From Baekduia alba (GTDB lineage Bacteria; Actinomycetota; Thermoleophilia; Solirubrobacterales; Solirubrobacteraceae), in NCBI RefSeq assembly GCF_028416635.1, contig NZ_CP114013.1, positions 4,526,001-4,590,000 of the forward strand: a stretch of 64,000 nucleotides of DNA. Direction: 5' to 3'. Positions 14,987 through 24,228 of this stretch are shown here, piece by piece. Numbering within the stretch: position 1 is the first letter of the stretch; each line of letters begins with the position of its first letter. Under the pieces are notes generated by a model. It searched no databases. It was not told the origin of the DNA and saw only the letters and a program-made list of their open reading frames with translations. Both the position numbers and the translations under genes were made by a program.

Positions 14987-16606
14987 CTACTTGCGCAAGT
15001 ACACGATCGCCCGGACCCCGCGAGGGAGGGCGCGCCTCTTGAAGGACGGCACCGGGCCGATGCGGACGAAGTTCTTGTCCTGGTTGAGCGCGCGTTCCCA
15101 TTGGGGCGCGCGGTGGCGGATCTCGGAGGTCCAGGGTGCGCCCCAGGATGCCGTGCGGATGATCGGCATGATCAGGATGAGGTGCTGGCCGGGCTTGACG
15201 GAGGGCTCGAGCTTGGCGAGCGTGCGCTTCGGGCCGGCGGCCTTGAAGCGGTCCAGGGCGTCGCGCCAGTCGAAGACCCGGTTGTCGTTCACCGGGCCGA
15301 GCGCGTCGGCCCAGCGATAGCCGCCGCCGAGGTAGTAGCGCATCGCCGGCCCGTACTCCGGGTGGACGGCCAGGACGAGGTCGCCCTTGTCGATGAGCCG
15401 CTGGTCCTTCAGGGTCCGGGCGACGCGGTAGGCGTCGGACTTGCCGCGGATCTGGCGCTCGCGCGGGTCGAACCAGAGCACCAGCACGATCGCCAGCGCC
15501 ACCAGGCCGACCTTCCCGAACCGGACCAGCCCGGCGCCCGCCAGCAGCAGCGCCGGCCCGACGAAGACGCTGAAGTAGCGCGTCGCCCACGCGGGCGACG
15601 CCTGCGACGCCAACCACGCCAGCGCGACCGCGACCCCGATCGCCACGGCCAACGCGACGACGGCGCGCGAGCGCTCGGCGCCCTCGGCCCGGCGCCGCAT
15701 CGTCGCCAGCCCGCCGACGCCGACCACGAGCAGCAGCAGCGCGGTCTCGATCCCGCCGACCAGGCTCTGCAACCCGTTCAACAAGCCGTTGAAGTCGGGC
15801 GCCTCCGCCCACGGCGCACCGGTGTGCTCGGCCTGGAACAGCAGCCGCGGGATCCACGGCAGGTACAACAGCACCAACAAGCCGAAGCCGAGGACTCCGT
15901 CGCGGAAGAACGCGCGCCGCGCCTCCGCCGGCTCGCCGCGCAACAGCACCAGGAACGCCGCGCCGAAGCCGATCCCCAGGAACAGGCCCCAGTTGTGCGC
16001 GTACACCGTCAACACCATCAGGACGCTGAATGCCGGGATCCAGCCCCGGCTCCGCATCCCGTAGGCCATCGCGAACGCGCCGCTCGCGCACAACCCCAAC
16101 AACGCGACCAACGCGTACATCCGCGTCTCCTGCGCGTAGTACGTCAGGAACGGCAGCGTCGCGCACAGCGCGGCGGTCGCCCATGCGGCGCGCTCGCCGA
16201 ACAGCCGCCGGCCAAACCACCAACCGGTCGGGATCGTCAGCGTCGCGCACAGCAGCGAGAGCGCGTGCGTCCGGGACTCGCCGTCGCCGCCGATCACGCC
16301 CATCCAGACGTGCAGCAGCATGTAGTACAACGGCGGCGAGCCGTCCTTCTTCAGCACGCCCGGGATCGACCAGAAGTCGTGGTGCGCGATCCCGACGCTC
16401 AGGCCCTCGTCGATCCAGAACTTCGCGGTGATCGCGTGCGACCGCAGCCAGACCGACAGCAGCATGATGGCCAGCACGCCGACGACCTTCAGCGGCGTCG
16501 AGTGCCGCCACCAGGACGACCCACGCCCCGGCGCGGAGCGCTCAGCGCCAGACGCGACGGCGTCCGGGGCGGGCGCCGTCGTGGGCCCCTCGGCCACCGC
16601 GCTCAC
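14987..16606 (-). CDS. GT-C/GT39-like membrane glycosyltransferase
   Basis: 539-aa polytopic protein with about ten hydrophobic segments. The first loop carries WIDEGLSVGIAHHDFW, with the DE acidic pair typical of GT39/ArnT-like enzymes, and GSPPLYYMLLHVW, the usual PPLYY element. A C-terminal soluble part of about 150 residues follows the last helix. Such proteins transfer sugars from polyprenyl-phosphate donors on the outer face of the membrane. The start is GTG 16606, overlapping the upstream stop as GTGA. It is the last gene of a two-gene run; the next 139 bases downstream are gene-free apart from the pseudogene tail. Confidence 0.82.
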   Translation of the reverse strand: MSAVAEGPTTAPAPDAVASGAERSAPGRGSSWWRHSTPLKVVGVLAIMLLSVWLRSHAITAKFWIDEGLSVGIAHHDFWSIPGVLKKDGSPPLYYMLLHVWMGVIGGDGESRTHALSLLCATLTIPTGWWFGRRLFGERAAWATAALCATLPFLTYYAQETRMYALVALLGLCASGAFAMAYGMRSRGWIPAFSVLMVLTVYAHNWGLFLGIGFGAAFLVLLRGEPAEARRAFFRDGVLGFGLLVLLYLPWIPRLLFQAEHTGAPWAEAPDFNGLLNGLQSLVGGIETALLLLVVGVGGLATMRRRAEGAERSRAVVALAVAIGVAVALAWLASQASPAWATRYFSVFVGPALLLAGAGLVRFGKVGLVALAIVLVLWFDPRERQIRGKSDAYRVARTLKDQRLIDKGDLVLAVHPEYGPAMRYYLGGGYRWADALGPVNDNRVFDWRDALDRFKAAGPKRTLAKLEPSVKPGQHLILIMPIIRTASWGAPWTSEIRHRAPQWERALNQDKNFVRIGPVPSFKRRALPRGVRAIVYLRK

Positions 16607-18069
16607 GCCCCCCGGCTCCCGCACGCGGCGACGATGCGCCACTTGCCGCTCGTCGCGAGCGTGCGCTCGTCACCGACGTCGCGCAGCGTCGGCGCCGGCC
16701 GGCTGTGCCCGGTCGTCTTGACCCGGAACACCACGGCCGGCGTCGACGGCGTGAGGTGGATGTCCTGCGTGTGGACGTTGAGGTTCCACGCGACGACCGG
16801 CACCAGGAACGGTCCGGTGAACGCCTGACCGCAGCGCTTCAGCGCGTCGGCCCCGCCGGCGTCGCGCACCAGGCCGGGCAGCTCGTCGGCGAGGTCGGCC
16901 TGGTAGTGCAGCCCGCGCATGTTCGGCGCGAAGCGCTGGAAGCTCGGCGCGGCGAAGACGACGCCGACGACCACGGCGACCAGGAGCACCGTCGCGCCCG
17001 CCGGCCGGCGGCCGACCGAGCGCACGGCGGGCACCGCCCGTGACAGGAGCGCGAACGCCTGCTCCAGCCCCCACCCGATGCCCGCCCCGCCCAAGACCAT
17101 CAACAACGCCACCGGGGCCATCAGGTAGCGCTGGTTGCCCGAGAACCCGTCCGACGTCATGTACGCCACGAGCCCCAGCCACGCGATCGACATCGCGATC
17201 AGCGCCGCGATCGGCCGTGAACGCTTGACCATCACCATGACGCCGGCGCACAGCAGCCCGACGACCAGCGGCCCGGTCAGCATCAGCCCGGCGTCGTGCA
17301 GGACCTCGCGCGCGGGGTTGTCGGCGTAGGTCGGGGCGCCCGGGTTGACGTCCTTGGCCCGGTGCGCCGCGCGCAGCAGGTCCCCGGACCCCCACCACTC
17401 GGGCAGCAGCCACAGCGCCAGCACCGCGACGCCCGCGCCCAGGACGACGCGCACGGGCACCGAGCGCGTCCCCATCAGGAACAGCCCGTACACGGCCAGG
17501 AACGGCCACGCCTCGGGGCGCAGCAGCCCGGCGCACACGGCCAGCCAGAACGCGAACCGCCGGTCGCCCGCGATGTGCCGGTCGATCGCGCCGAGCAGGA
17601 ACGCGACGATCAGCCCCTCGGAGTTGCCCAGCGCGCCGCTGCGGATCCACCACGGCGCGATCGCCAGCGCGCAGGCGGCGGCGACGCCGCCGACGACGCC
17701 CCCGCCGAGCGAGCGCGAGACGCGGAAGGCGAGGAAGACCGACGCGATCGCGCCCGCGCGCGCCACGACCAGCCACAGGTCCGGCGCCCACGAGCCGAAG
17801 AGCGAGAAGACCGTGGTGAACATCACCGGCAGCGGCTTCCACGACGGGCCGCCGGTCGTCACCAGGTCGAAGTGCGCGATCTCGCGGCCCCAGATGATCC
17901 ACGACCACGGGTCGTAGGTCGGGGCGCTGGGGAGCAGCAGCGTCAGCGCGGCGATCGCGAGCGAGGCCCCCACCAGCAGCAGGGCCCCGTGCGAGCGCGC
18001 AGAGGCCAGCGCCGTGCCGGACGGCGCCTGCGGGACCCGGAGGGCGGCGGAGCGTTCCTCGATCAGCAC
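16603..18069 (-). CDS. Polytopic membrane protein, probable GT-C glycosyltransferase
   Basis: 488 aa with about ten membrane helices. After the first helix comes YDPWSWIIWGREIAHFDLVT, then GGPSWKPLPVMFTT, a layout shared by many actinobacterial GT-C-like proteins whose first periplasmic loop has acidic or aromatic residues. The C-terminal part (after about 390) is soluble and extracytoplasmic. The exact donor and acceptor are unknown. GTG 18069 was chosen because TACCCT (18085-18080) lies 10 nt upstream; the longer frame to 18144 has a charged, unlikely N-terminus. It is coupled to the next gene by GTGA. Confidence 0.72.
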   Translation of the reverse strand: MLIEERSAALRVPQAPSGTALASARSHGALLLVGASLAIAALTLLLPSAPTYDPWSWIIWGREIAHFDLVTTGGPSWKPLPVMFTTVFSLFGSWAPDLWLVVARAGAIASVFLAFRVSRSLGGGVVGGVAAACALAIAPWWIRSGALGNSEGLIVAFLLGAIDRHIAGDRRFAFWLAVCAGLLRPEAWPFLAVYGLFLMGTRSVPVRVVLGAGVAVLALWLLPEWWGSGDLLRAAHRAKDVNPGAPTYADNPAREVLHDAGLMLTGPLVVGLLCAGVMVMVKRSRPIAALIAMSIAWLGLVAYMTSDGFSGNQRYLMAPVALLMVLGGAGIGWGLEQAFALLSRAVPAVRSVGRRPAGATVLLVAVVVGVVFAAPSFQRFAPNMRGLHYQADLADELPGLVRDAGGADALKRCGQAFTGPFLVPVVAWNLNVHTQDIHLTPSTPAVVFRVKTTGHSRPAPTLRDVGDERTLATSGKWRIVAACGSRGA

Positions 18070-18159
18070 GGCGGTGGCAAGGGTATGCCCGGGTGAGGAC
18101 GATCCCCCTCCCCTCTTAACGAAGCGCAACGCGGCGACCAGCACGGCCGCCGCGCGTGC

Positions 18160-21100
18160 CTAGGCCAGCTCGGGCGCGCCGCCGAGGTCGTGGCACAGCA
18201 GCTGGATCGGCCGGCTCGGCCGGAAGGCGACCGTCCGGTCGTCGCCCACCGCCGCGCTCCGGGCGACCGTCGCGCTCGGGAGCTTGTGCTTGCGCTTGAC
18301 CCGCGGCTGCGGCGCCTGGGCGTTGGCGTGCGCGTCGACCTTGGACTTGACGTTCTTCTTGGCCTTGCCCTTGGCGGACTTCTTGGAGGACTTCTTGGTC
18401 GCCTTCTTGGCCGAGCGCGCCGACGCGATCGACGCCGTCAGCCCCGCCCCCGCGATCGGCGTGGCCATGTCGCTCTGCACCTGCGCCTGGGTCAAGGCGG
18501 TGTTGTAGAGCCGGATCTCGTCCAGCTGGCCCTTGAACCACTCGCCCCAGACGTTGTTGCCGCCGAAGCGCAGCGCGCCGGTGCTGTTGGGCATCGAGCC
18601 GGTGACGGCCTTCGAGGACACCAACGTCCCGTTGACGTACAACTTCAGCGTCGCGCCGTCGTAGGTGGTCGCCAGGTGCGTCCACGTGTTGACCGCGATG
18701 TTGGCCGTCGACATCGTGTTGGACTCGGCCGGCGTCGACACGTGGCCGGAGGCCTTCGAGTTCCCCGCGTTGGCGTACAAGGAGTACACGAGCGCGCTGG
18801 TGTTCTCCTTGATCATCGCGGTGCGCCAGGTGGTGCCCAGCGCGGTCGGGTTGACCCAGGCCTCCATCGTGATCTTGTTGGTCAGGTCGAGCTTGGCGTT
18901 GTCGGCGACCGTGACCCAGTTGCTGGTCCCGTTGAACGTCAGGTCGTTGCCGAACTTGCCGGTCGTCGACCGCGTCGCGCCGGTGATCGTGCCGTTCAGC
19001 CCGTTGCCCGAGCTGTCGCTGGCGCCGGTGCCGCTGGTCTCGTCGAAGCCCCACGCGCCGACCAGGCCGACCGGGCCGCTCGACGGGTTGACCGTCAGCG
19101 TGACCGCGATCGTCTTCGGCGAGCCGGTGGCGCCCGCCCCGGCCGTCACGGTCACCGTGGCCGTGTAGGTGCCCGCGGCCAGACCCGAGACGTTCGGCGT
19201 GATCGTCAACGTCCCCGGTGCGGTGCCGCTCGTCGGCGTCACCGTCAGCCAGGACTGGTCGTCGGCGACCGAGTAGGTCAGCGACCCGCCGCCCGCGTTG
19301 GTGACCGACGCGGTCTGCGCGGCCGGGTTGGCCCCGCCGGCCGTCGCGGTGAACGCCAGCGAGGTCGGCGCGACCGCCAGCGCCGGAGCCGCCGCCACGG
19401 TGAACGTCACCGGGATCGCCTTCGGCGAGCCCGAGGCCCCCGGCGCCGTCACCGCAACGTTGCCCGTGTAGGTCCCGGCCGCCAGGCCCGTGATCGACGG
19501 CGTGACCGTGATCGTGCCGGGCGCGGTGCCCGACGCCGGCGCCACCGACATCCATGGCTGGTCGTCCGAGGCGGTCCAGCTCAGCGCCCCGCCGCCGGTG
19601 TTCGTGACGCTGATCGTCTGCGCCGCCGGGCTCGACCCGCCGGCCGTCCCGCTGAACGCCAGCGAGGCGGGCGCGGTCGCGAGCGTCGGCCCGGGCGGTG
19701 CGGCCGCCACGTTGAAGGTGACCGGGATCGTCTTCGGCGAGCCGGCCGCGCCGGACGCTGTCACCGTGACGTTGGCCGTGTACGTGCCCGGGCTGAGCCC
19801 CGCCACCGACGGCGTGACCGTGATCGTGCCCGGCGCCCCGCCGGAGACCGGCGACACCGTCAGCCACGGCTGGCTCGACGTCGCGGTCCAGGCCAGCGAC
19901 CCGCCGCCCGTGTTGGACACGCCGATCGACTGCGCCGCCGGGTTGGCGCCGCCGGCGGTCCCGGAGAACGTCAGGGACGCGGGCGTGGTCGCCAGGACCG
20001 GCGTCGGCGGCGCGCCCGTGCACGTCACCGGCGTGGTCATGTCGCTCTGGATCTGGCCCGCGGTCAGCGCGCGGCTGTACAGGCGCATCTCGTCGAGCTG
20101 GCCCTGGAACCACTCGCCCCAGATGCTGTTGCCGCCGAACTTCAGCGCGCCCGCGCTGTTGGGCATCGAGCCGGTGACCGCCTTCGACGTCGCCAGCACG
20201 CCGTTGACGTACAGCTTGAGCGTCGCGCCGTCGTAGGTCGTCGCGACGTGCGTCCACGTGTTCAGCGGGATCGCCGACGTGCTGCGCGTGTCGGACTCCG
20301 CCGGCGTCGAGACGTGGCCGCTCGCCTTGCCCGTGTCGTTGTTGGCGTACAAGGCGTACACCAGCGCTCCGGTGTTCTCCTTGATCGCGACGGTCCGCCA
20401 CGTCGAGCCGAGCGTCGTCGGGTTGATCCACCCTTCGAGCGTCATGCCGGTCGTGAGGTCGAGCTTGGCGTTGTCGGCGACCGACACCTGGGTGTTGGTG
20501 CCGTTGAACGTCAGGTCGTTGCCGAACTTGCCGGTCGTCGTGTGCGCCGCGCCGGTGATCGTGCCGGTCAGCCCGTTGCCGGAGCCGTCGGCCGTCGTCG
20601 TGCCGGTGGCCTCGTCGAAGCCCCACTGGCCGACCAGGCCCGTGTAGGCCGGGCACGGCGTCGCCGTGTAGGTGGCCGTGTAGGTCGTCGCCGACGTCGG
20701 CGCGGTGAACTGGTGCGCCGCCGAGCCGCCGTTGGACCACGACGAGAAGTCATAGCTCGTGCCGCTCAGCGTCTGCGGCGTCGGCGCGATCAGCGCGACC
20801 GTCGAGCCCTGCGCGACCCTCCGCACGAACGGCGTCGTCGACTGCTCGGCGCCGACCGAGATCGGCAGGCCCGACGGCGTCGAGTTGAAGGTCAGGTCCA
20901 CCGTCTTGGGATCGACCCGCACGGTCTTGACGTCGGCCAGCCCGGTCGTGTCGGTCGCGGTCAGCTGGATCGTCAGGTACGACGGGTACTCGTGGTCGGG
21001 GTACAGGAACGTGCCCGACGCGACGCCGTTGGTCGTCTGCAGCGTGTGGATGTGGCAGCTGGTCGGGACGATCGCCGAGCAGTGGTGCATCTGGAACGTC

Positions 21101-22968
21101 CAGGTCAGCGCCGAAGCCGGCAGCGCCGCGCCGTGGCCGTCGACCGCCGAGCCGCTGAAGGCGATGGACTCGCCGACGGCGCGCGTCAGGCCGGCGGCGG
21201 GCGTCGCGATCGTCGCCGTCGGCGCCGAGCCGACGGTGATCGTGATGGTGTCGGTGCTCGTGAGCCCGCCCGGGTCGGTGACCTTGAGGCGCACGAGGTG
21301 CGCGCCCTCGTTCGTGAACGTCGTGCTCGGCTTGGCCGCGGTCGAGTCGTCGTAGGCGCCATCGTTGTCGAGGTCCCACGCGTAGGTGAGCGCGTCGCCG
21401 TTGGGATCGGTCGACGTCGTGCCGTCGAGGTTGACGGTCAGCGGCGCGGCGCCCTGCAGCGGGTTGGCGATCGCGTGGGCGACCGGCGCCTGGTTGGCGT
21501 TGACGGCCTGGATGCGGTGGATCTTGCCGCTGCCGACGCTGACGTAGTACAGCGCGCCGCCCGGGCCGACCTCGAGGTCGACCGGCGTGTCGGCGGGGTC
21601 GGCGAACGGCTGGCGCGTCGTCGGGTCGGGCACGCCGTTGGCGTCCGGGTACATGACCCAGATGCAGTTGCGGGCGTAGTCGGCGAAGAACATCGCGCCG
21701 TTGTAGGCCGCCGGGAACGTGCCGCCGTCGTAGAAGACGATGCCCGAGGTCGACGAGGTGCCCGGCGAGCAGTTCTCGGTCGAGACCTTGCTCGAGTGGT
21801 TGTAGGTGAACAGCGGCCCCGTGACGGCCCCGGACTGCGTGTAGAGGTTCTCGCAGATGTTCAGGTTGAGGTTGTCGTAGGAGCTCATCCGGCCGGTGCC
21901 CTCGTAGCAGGGCCAGCCGTAGTTGCGCACCTGCGCCGTCGGGCTCGGATCGCGGTTGATCTCCTCCCACGTGTCCCAGCCGACGTCGCCGAAGTAGAGG
22001 TCGGTGGTGCCCGGCCGGAACGCGAAGCGGAACGGATTGCGCATGCCGTAGGCGACGATGCGCTTGGCGTTGGTGTCGCCGGTCCCGGGGTTGTCGGCCA
22101 TCGGCGCGCCGGTGTCCGGGTTGACGCGGATGATCGCGCCGTTGAGGCCGGTCGGGTCGCCGGTCGTCCGCGCGTCCTGGCTGCGCAGCGCGCCGCCCTC
22201 GGCGTCGGGCGGCGAGTCCGGCGTGCCCGCCGGGTTGGGCGGGTCGCCGCACGGGTTCTTCGGCGAGCCCTCCTGGCCGTAGTCGGCGAAGGTGAAGCTC
22301 GCGCCGTCGCCGCCGCTGGCGTAGAGCGAGCCGTCGGGCGCGAACTGGAGGTCGCCGACCGAGTGGCTGGAGAACTGCTGGCACCACTCGTCCTTGATCA
22401 GGACGGTCTCGTTGCCGTTCTGGTCCAGGCGCGAGAGGCGGCCGCTGACCACGCAGCCCTTGACGTCGGCGCCGATCGAGTCCGGGCAGACGTCGTTCCA
22501 CAGCGGCGCCGTGCCGCCGGGCTTGGCGTCGTAGGTGTAGAGGACGTAGACGTAGGGCCGGCCGTTGTCGAACTGCGGGTCCAGCGCCATGCCGATCAGG
22601 CCGCGGTCGCCGAAGAACGCGACTTGCGTGCGCAGGTCGGCGTACAGCGTCGGCGTCGGGTCGTTGACGTTGTCGTAGGTGTAGATGCGCCCGTCGAGCT
22701 GGGCGATGAACACGCGTCCGTCGGGCGCGAAGCGGATCGAGGACGGCGCGATGAGGCCGGTGAACGGCGTGTCCTCGACGAACCCGCTCGGCAGCCCGTT
22801 GGCCGCCGCGGCCGTGAGGGCCTTGTTGACCGTGAGCGCGCCACGCTCGAACACGTTGTCGCTGTTGCGGAACATGTCGCCGGCCGAGGCCGTCGACGCG
22901 AGGGCCCCGACGCCGACCAGCGTCAGGAGGACGGACAGCAACCAACGAGCTCGCAATACGCGTGACAT
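18160..22968 (-). CDS. Secreted PQQ-dependent sugar-dehydrogenase-like protein with PKD, LamG and BACON-like modules
   Basis: 1602-aa exported protein. Signal peptide 1-29. A Glc/sorbosone-dehydrogenase beta-propeller (about 60-490) shows GLIAPSSIRFAPDGRVFIAQ, FGDRGLIGMALDP, HSVGDLQFAPDGSLY and YGMRNPFRFAFRPG. A PKD domain (495-580; DGTTSTDPNGDALTYAWDLD) and an Ig-like stretch follow. LamG modules lie at about 776-985 and 1296-1500, with three BACON-like repeats between (986-1292; SLTFSGTAGGANPAAQ and variants). The end is lysine-rich (1516-1546), then about 50 residues. It probably oxidises sugars or binds surface glycans. ATG 22968 has a TACCTT box 7 nt upstream. It is monocistronic and divergent from the methyltransferase. 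Confidence 0.85.
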   Translation of the reverse strand: MSRVLRARWLLSVLLTLVGVGALASTASAGDMFRNSDNVFERGALTVNKALTAAAANGLPSGFVEDTPFTGLIAPSSIRFAPDGRVFIAQLDGRIYTYDNVNDPTPTLYADLRTQVAFFGDRGLIGMALDPQFDNGRPYVYVLYTYDAKPGGTAPLWNDVCPDSIGADVKGCVVSGRLSRLDQNGNETVLIKDEWCQQFSSHSVGDLQFAPDGSLYASGGDGASFTFADYGQEGSPKNPCGDPPNPAGTPDSPPDAEGGALRSQDARTTGDPTGLNGAIIRVNPDTGAPMADNPGTGDTNAKRIVAYGMRNPFRFAFRPGTTDLYFGDVGWDTWEEINRDPSPTAQVRNYGWPCYEGTGRMSSYDNLNLNICENLYTQSGAVTGPLFTYNHSSKVSTENCSPGTSSTSGIVFYDGGTFPAAYNGAMFFADYARNCIWVMYPDANGVPDPTTRQPFADPADTPVDLEVGPGGALYYVSVGSGKIHRIQAVNANQAPVAHAIANPLQGAAPLTVNLDGTTSTDPNGDALTYAWDLDNDGAYDDSTAAKPSTTFTNEGAHLVRLKVTDPGGLTSTDTITITVGSAPTATIATPAAGLTRAVGESIAFSGSAVDGHGAALPASALTWTFQMHHCSAIVPTSCHIHTLQTTNGVASGTFLYPDHEYPSYLTIQLTATDTTGLADVKTVRVDPKTVDLTFNSTPSGLPISVGAEQSTTPFVRRVAQGSTVALIAPTPQTLSGTSYDFSSWSNGGSAAHQFTAPTSATTYTATYTATPCPAYTGLVGQWGFDEATGTTTADGSGNGLTGTITGAAHTTTGKFGNDLTFNGTNTQVSVADNAKLDLTTGMTLEGWINPTTLGSTWRTVAIKENTGALVYALYANNDTGKASGHVSTPAESDTRSTSAIPLNTWTHVATTYDGATLKLYVNGVLATSKAVTGSMPNSAGALKFGGNSIWGEWFQGQLDEMRLYSRALTAGQIQSDMTTPVTCTGAPPTPVLATTPASLTFSGTAGGANPAAQSIGVSNTGGGSLAWTATSSQPWLTVSPVSGGAPGTITVTPSVAGLSPGTYTANVTVTASGAAGSPKTIPVTFNVAAAPPGPTLATAPASLAFSGTAGGSSPAAQTISVTNTGGGALSWTASDDQPWMSVAPASGTAPGTITVTPSITGLAAGTYTGNVAVTAPGASGSPKAIPVTFTVAAAPALAVAPTSLAFTATAGGANPAAQTASVTNAGGGSLTYSVADDQSWLTVTPTSGTAPGTLTITPNVSGLAAGTYTATVTVTAGAGATGSPKTIAVTLTVNPSSGPVGLVGAWGFDETSGTGASDSSGNGLNGTITGATRSTTGKFGNDLTFNGTSNWVTVADNAKLDLTNKITMEAWVNPTALGTTWRTAMIKENTSALVYSLYANAGNSKASGHVSTPAESNTMSTANIAVNTWTHLATTYDGATLKLYVNGTLVSSKAVTGSMPNSTGALRFGGNNVWGEWFKGQLDEIRLYNTALTQAQVQSDMATPIAGAGLTASIASARSAKKATKKSSKKSAKGKAKKNVKSKVDAHANAQAPQPRVKRKHKLPSATVARSAAVGDDRTVAFRPSRPIQLLCHDLGGAPELA

Positions 22969-22975
22969 GGCCGCG

Positions 22976-22981
22976 AAGGTA
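22976..22981 (-). promoter_or_regulatory. -10 box of sugar-dehydrogenase-like gene
   Basis: TACCTT on the minus strand ends 7 nt before the ATG at 22968, leaderless geometry. An identical hexamer at the same distance precedes the flippase gene at 35084. Confidence 0.55.
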
Positions 22982-23045
22982 AGTGGCGCACTGGATCAGG
23001 ACAACCACGACTGCACCAAGGACCAGGGTCAGACCAGGGCGGGTC

Positions 23046-23064
23046 CATCACCCTGTCGGTGATG
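23046..23064. promoter_or_regulatory. Perfect inverted repeat over the methyltransferase start
   Basis: CATCACC and GGTGATG form a perfect 7-bp stem around CTGTC, and the right arm contains the ATG at 23062. In mRNA it would hide that start; in DNA it could be an operator. It may also mean the true start is the ATG at 23071. Confidence 0.45.
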
Positions 23065-24054
23065 ACGACGATGGCCGAGCCGCCGATCTCGATCGCCCCG
23101 ACCGCGGGCGGCCTCGACGTCGCCTGCGACCTCTGCGGCGCGACCGCCACGACGACCGTGCTGCGCACGCCCGACGTCCGCTACGGCCTGGGCGGCGACT
23201 TCGCGCTGGCCCGCTGCACGTCGTGCGGGCTGCAGCGCACGCTGCCCCAGCCCGCCGACGCGGGCGCCTACTACCCGGCCGACGAGTACTACATCTACCA
23301 GCCGCCCGCGGCCCCGGCCGCCACCGCGGTCGCGCGCGTGCGTCACGCCTATGGCCTGGACGCGGGCGGCGACGCCGGCGCCCGCTCGCTGCGGACGCGC
23401 CTGGCCGCCCGCGTCGCCGTCGACCGCCTCTCCCCCGGCCTGCCGCCCGGCCCGCCCGGCGACATCCTCGACGTCGGCTGCGGCTCCGGCGACTTCCTGC
23501 TCCTGCTCGCCGCCGCCGGCTGGCGCCCGCACGGCGTCGAGCCCGACGCCCAGGCCGTCGCCGCCGCGCACGCGGCCGGGCTGGCCGGCGTCCACCACGG
23601 CGACCTCACCGAGCTCGGCCTCGACGCCGCGTCGTTCGACGCCGTCCGCTTCTGGCATTCGCTCGAGCACGTGTCCTCGCCGCGCGCCCAGCTGACCGCC
23701 GCCCGGCGCGTCGTGCGCGACGGCGGATCGCTGACGATCGGCGTGCCGAACGTCGGCTCGCTGCTGTCGCGGACCGCCCGCAAGCGGTGGTACTACCTCG
23801 ACATGCCGCGCCACCTCTGGCACTTCGACCGCCGGCGCCTGTCGGCGCTGGTGCAGGAGTGCGGCTTCCGCGTCGAGTCGGCGCGGCTGGTCTCGACCGG
23901 CTCGGCGGTCCTGGGCACCGCCGGCTACCTGAGCGGCAAGGGCGAGCGCGTCCTGGAGAGCCGCCGTGCGTGGTACGCCGCGCTAGGCCCCGCGATGGCG
24001 CTGGACGCCGTCGGCCTCGGCGACGCGATCCACCTGACCGCTCGGGCGGTCTGA
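23062..24054 (+). CDS. Class I SAM methyltransferase with N-terminal zinc-ribbon-like region
   Basis: 330 aa. The N-terminal 85 residues hold two CxxC pairs (CDLCG, CTSCG) and DEYYIYQPP, the pattern of sugar-modifying methyltransferases with a zinc-ribbon head. The Rossmann domain has ILDVGCGSGDFLLLLAAAGW (motif I), GVEPD (motif II) and FDAVRFWHSLEHV (motif IV region). The later part resembles the usual C-terminal cap (MPRHLWHFDRRRLSALV). It probably modifies a sugar nucleotide or a lipid-linked glycan of this locus. Starts at 23059, 23062 and 23071 are all possible. Confidence 0.8.
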   Translation: MTTMAEPPISIAPTAGGLDVACDLCGATATTTVLRTPDVRYGLGGDFALARCTSCGLQRTLPQPADAGAYYPADEYYIYQPPAAPAATAVARVRHAYGLDAGGDAGARSLRTRLAARVAVDRLSPGLPPGPPGDILDVGCGSGDFLLLLAAAGWRPHGVEPDAQAVAAAHAAGLAGVHHGDLTELGLDAASFDAVRFWHSLEHVSSPRAQLTAARRVVRDGGSLTIGVPNVGSLLSRTARKRWYYLDMPRHLWHFDRRRLSALVQECGFRVESARLVSTGSAVLGTAGYLSGKGERVLESRRAWYAALGPAMALDAVGLGDAIHLTARAV

Positions 24055-24078
24055 ACGATGCCCGGGCCGCCGGTCTCT

Positions 24079-24108
24079 CGCGCGCGCTCGCGTGCGCGCG
24101 CACGCGTG
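24079..24108. other. Alternating pyrimidine-purine tract with 18-bp palindrome
   Basis: After the methyltransferase stop the sequence is almost pure CG/TG alternation. CGCGTGCGC and GCGCACGCG at 24089-24106 form an uninterrupted 18-bp palindrome. It could adopt Z-DNA or act as a transcription stop before wecB. Confidence 0.5.
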
Positions 24109-24213
24109 GGCGCCTTCCTCGAGACGTTCGGTGGCTGGCCTACGGACTGGCCCTTGCCTAGCCGAAGGACTGGGATTCAGCCCCAGGCCATTCTCCCGGC
24201 CCCGCGTCCCGCT

Positions 24214-24219
24214 TAGGCT
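24214..24219 (+). promoter_or_regulatory. -10 box of wecB
   Basis: TAGGCT ends 9 nt before the wecB ATG at 24229. The same hexamer precedes cysS. Confidence 0.55.
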
Positions 24220-24228
24220 CGCAGAGCG

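Noticed and set aside
18190-22965. Open frame of 1591 codons on the plus strand
   Set aside because: Mirror of the sugar-dehydrogenase-like gene, whose domains are unmistakable on the minus strand.
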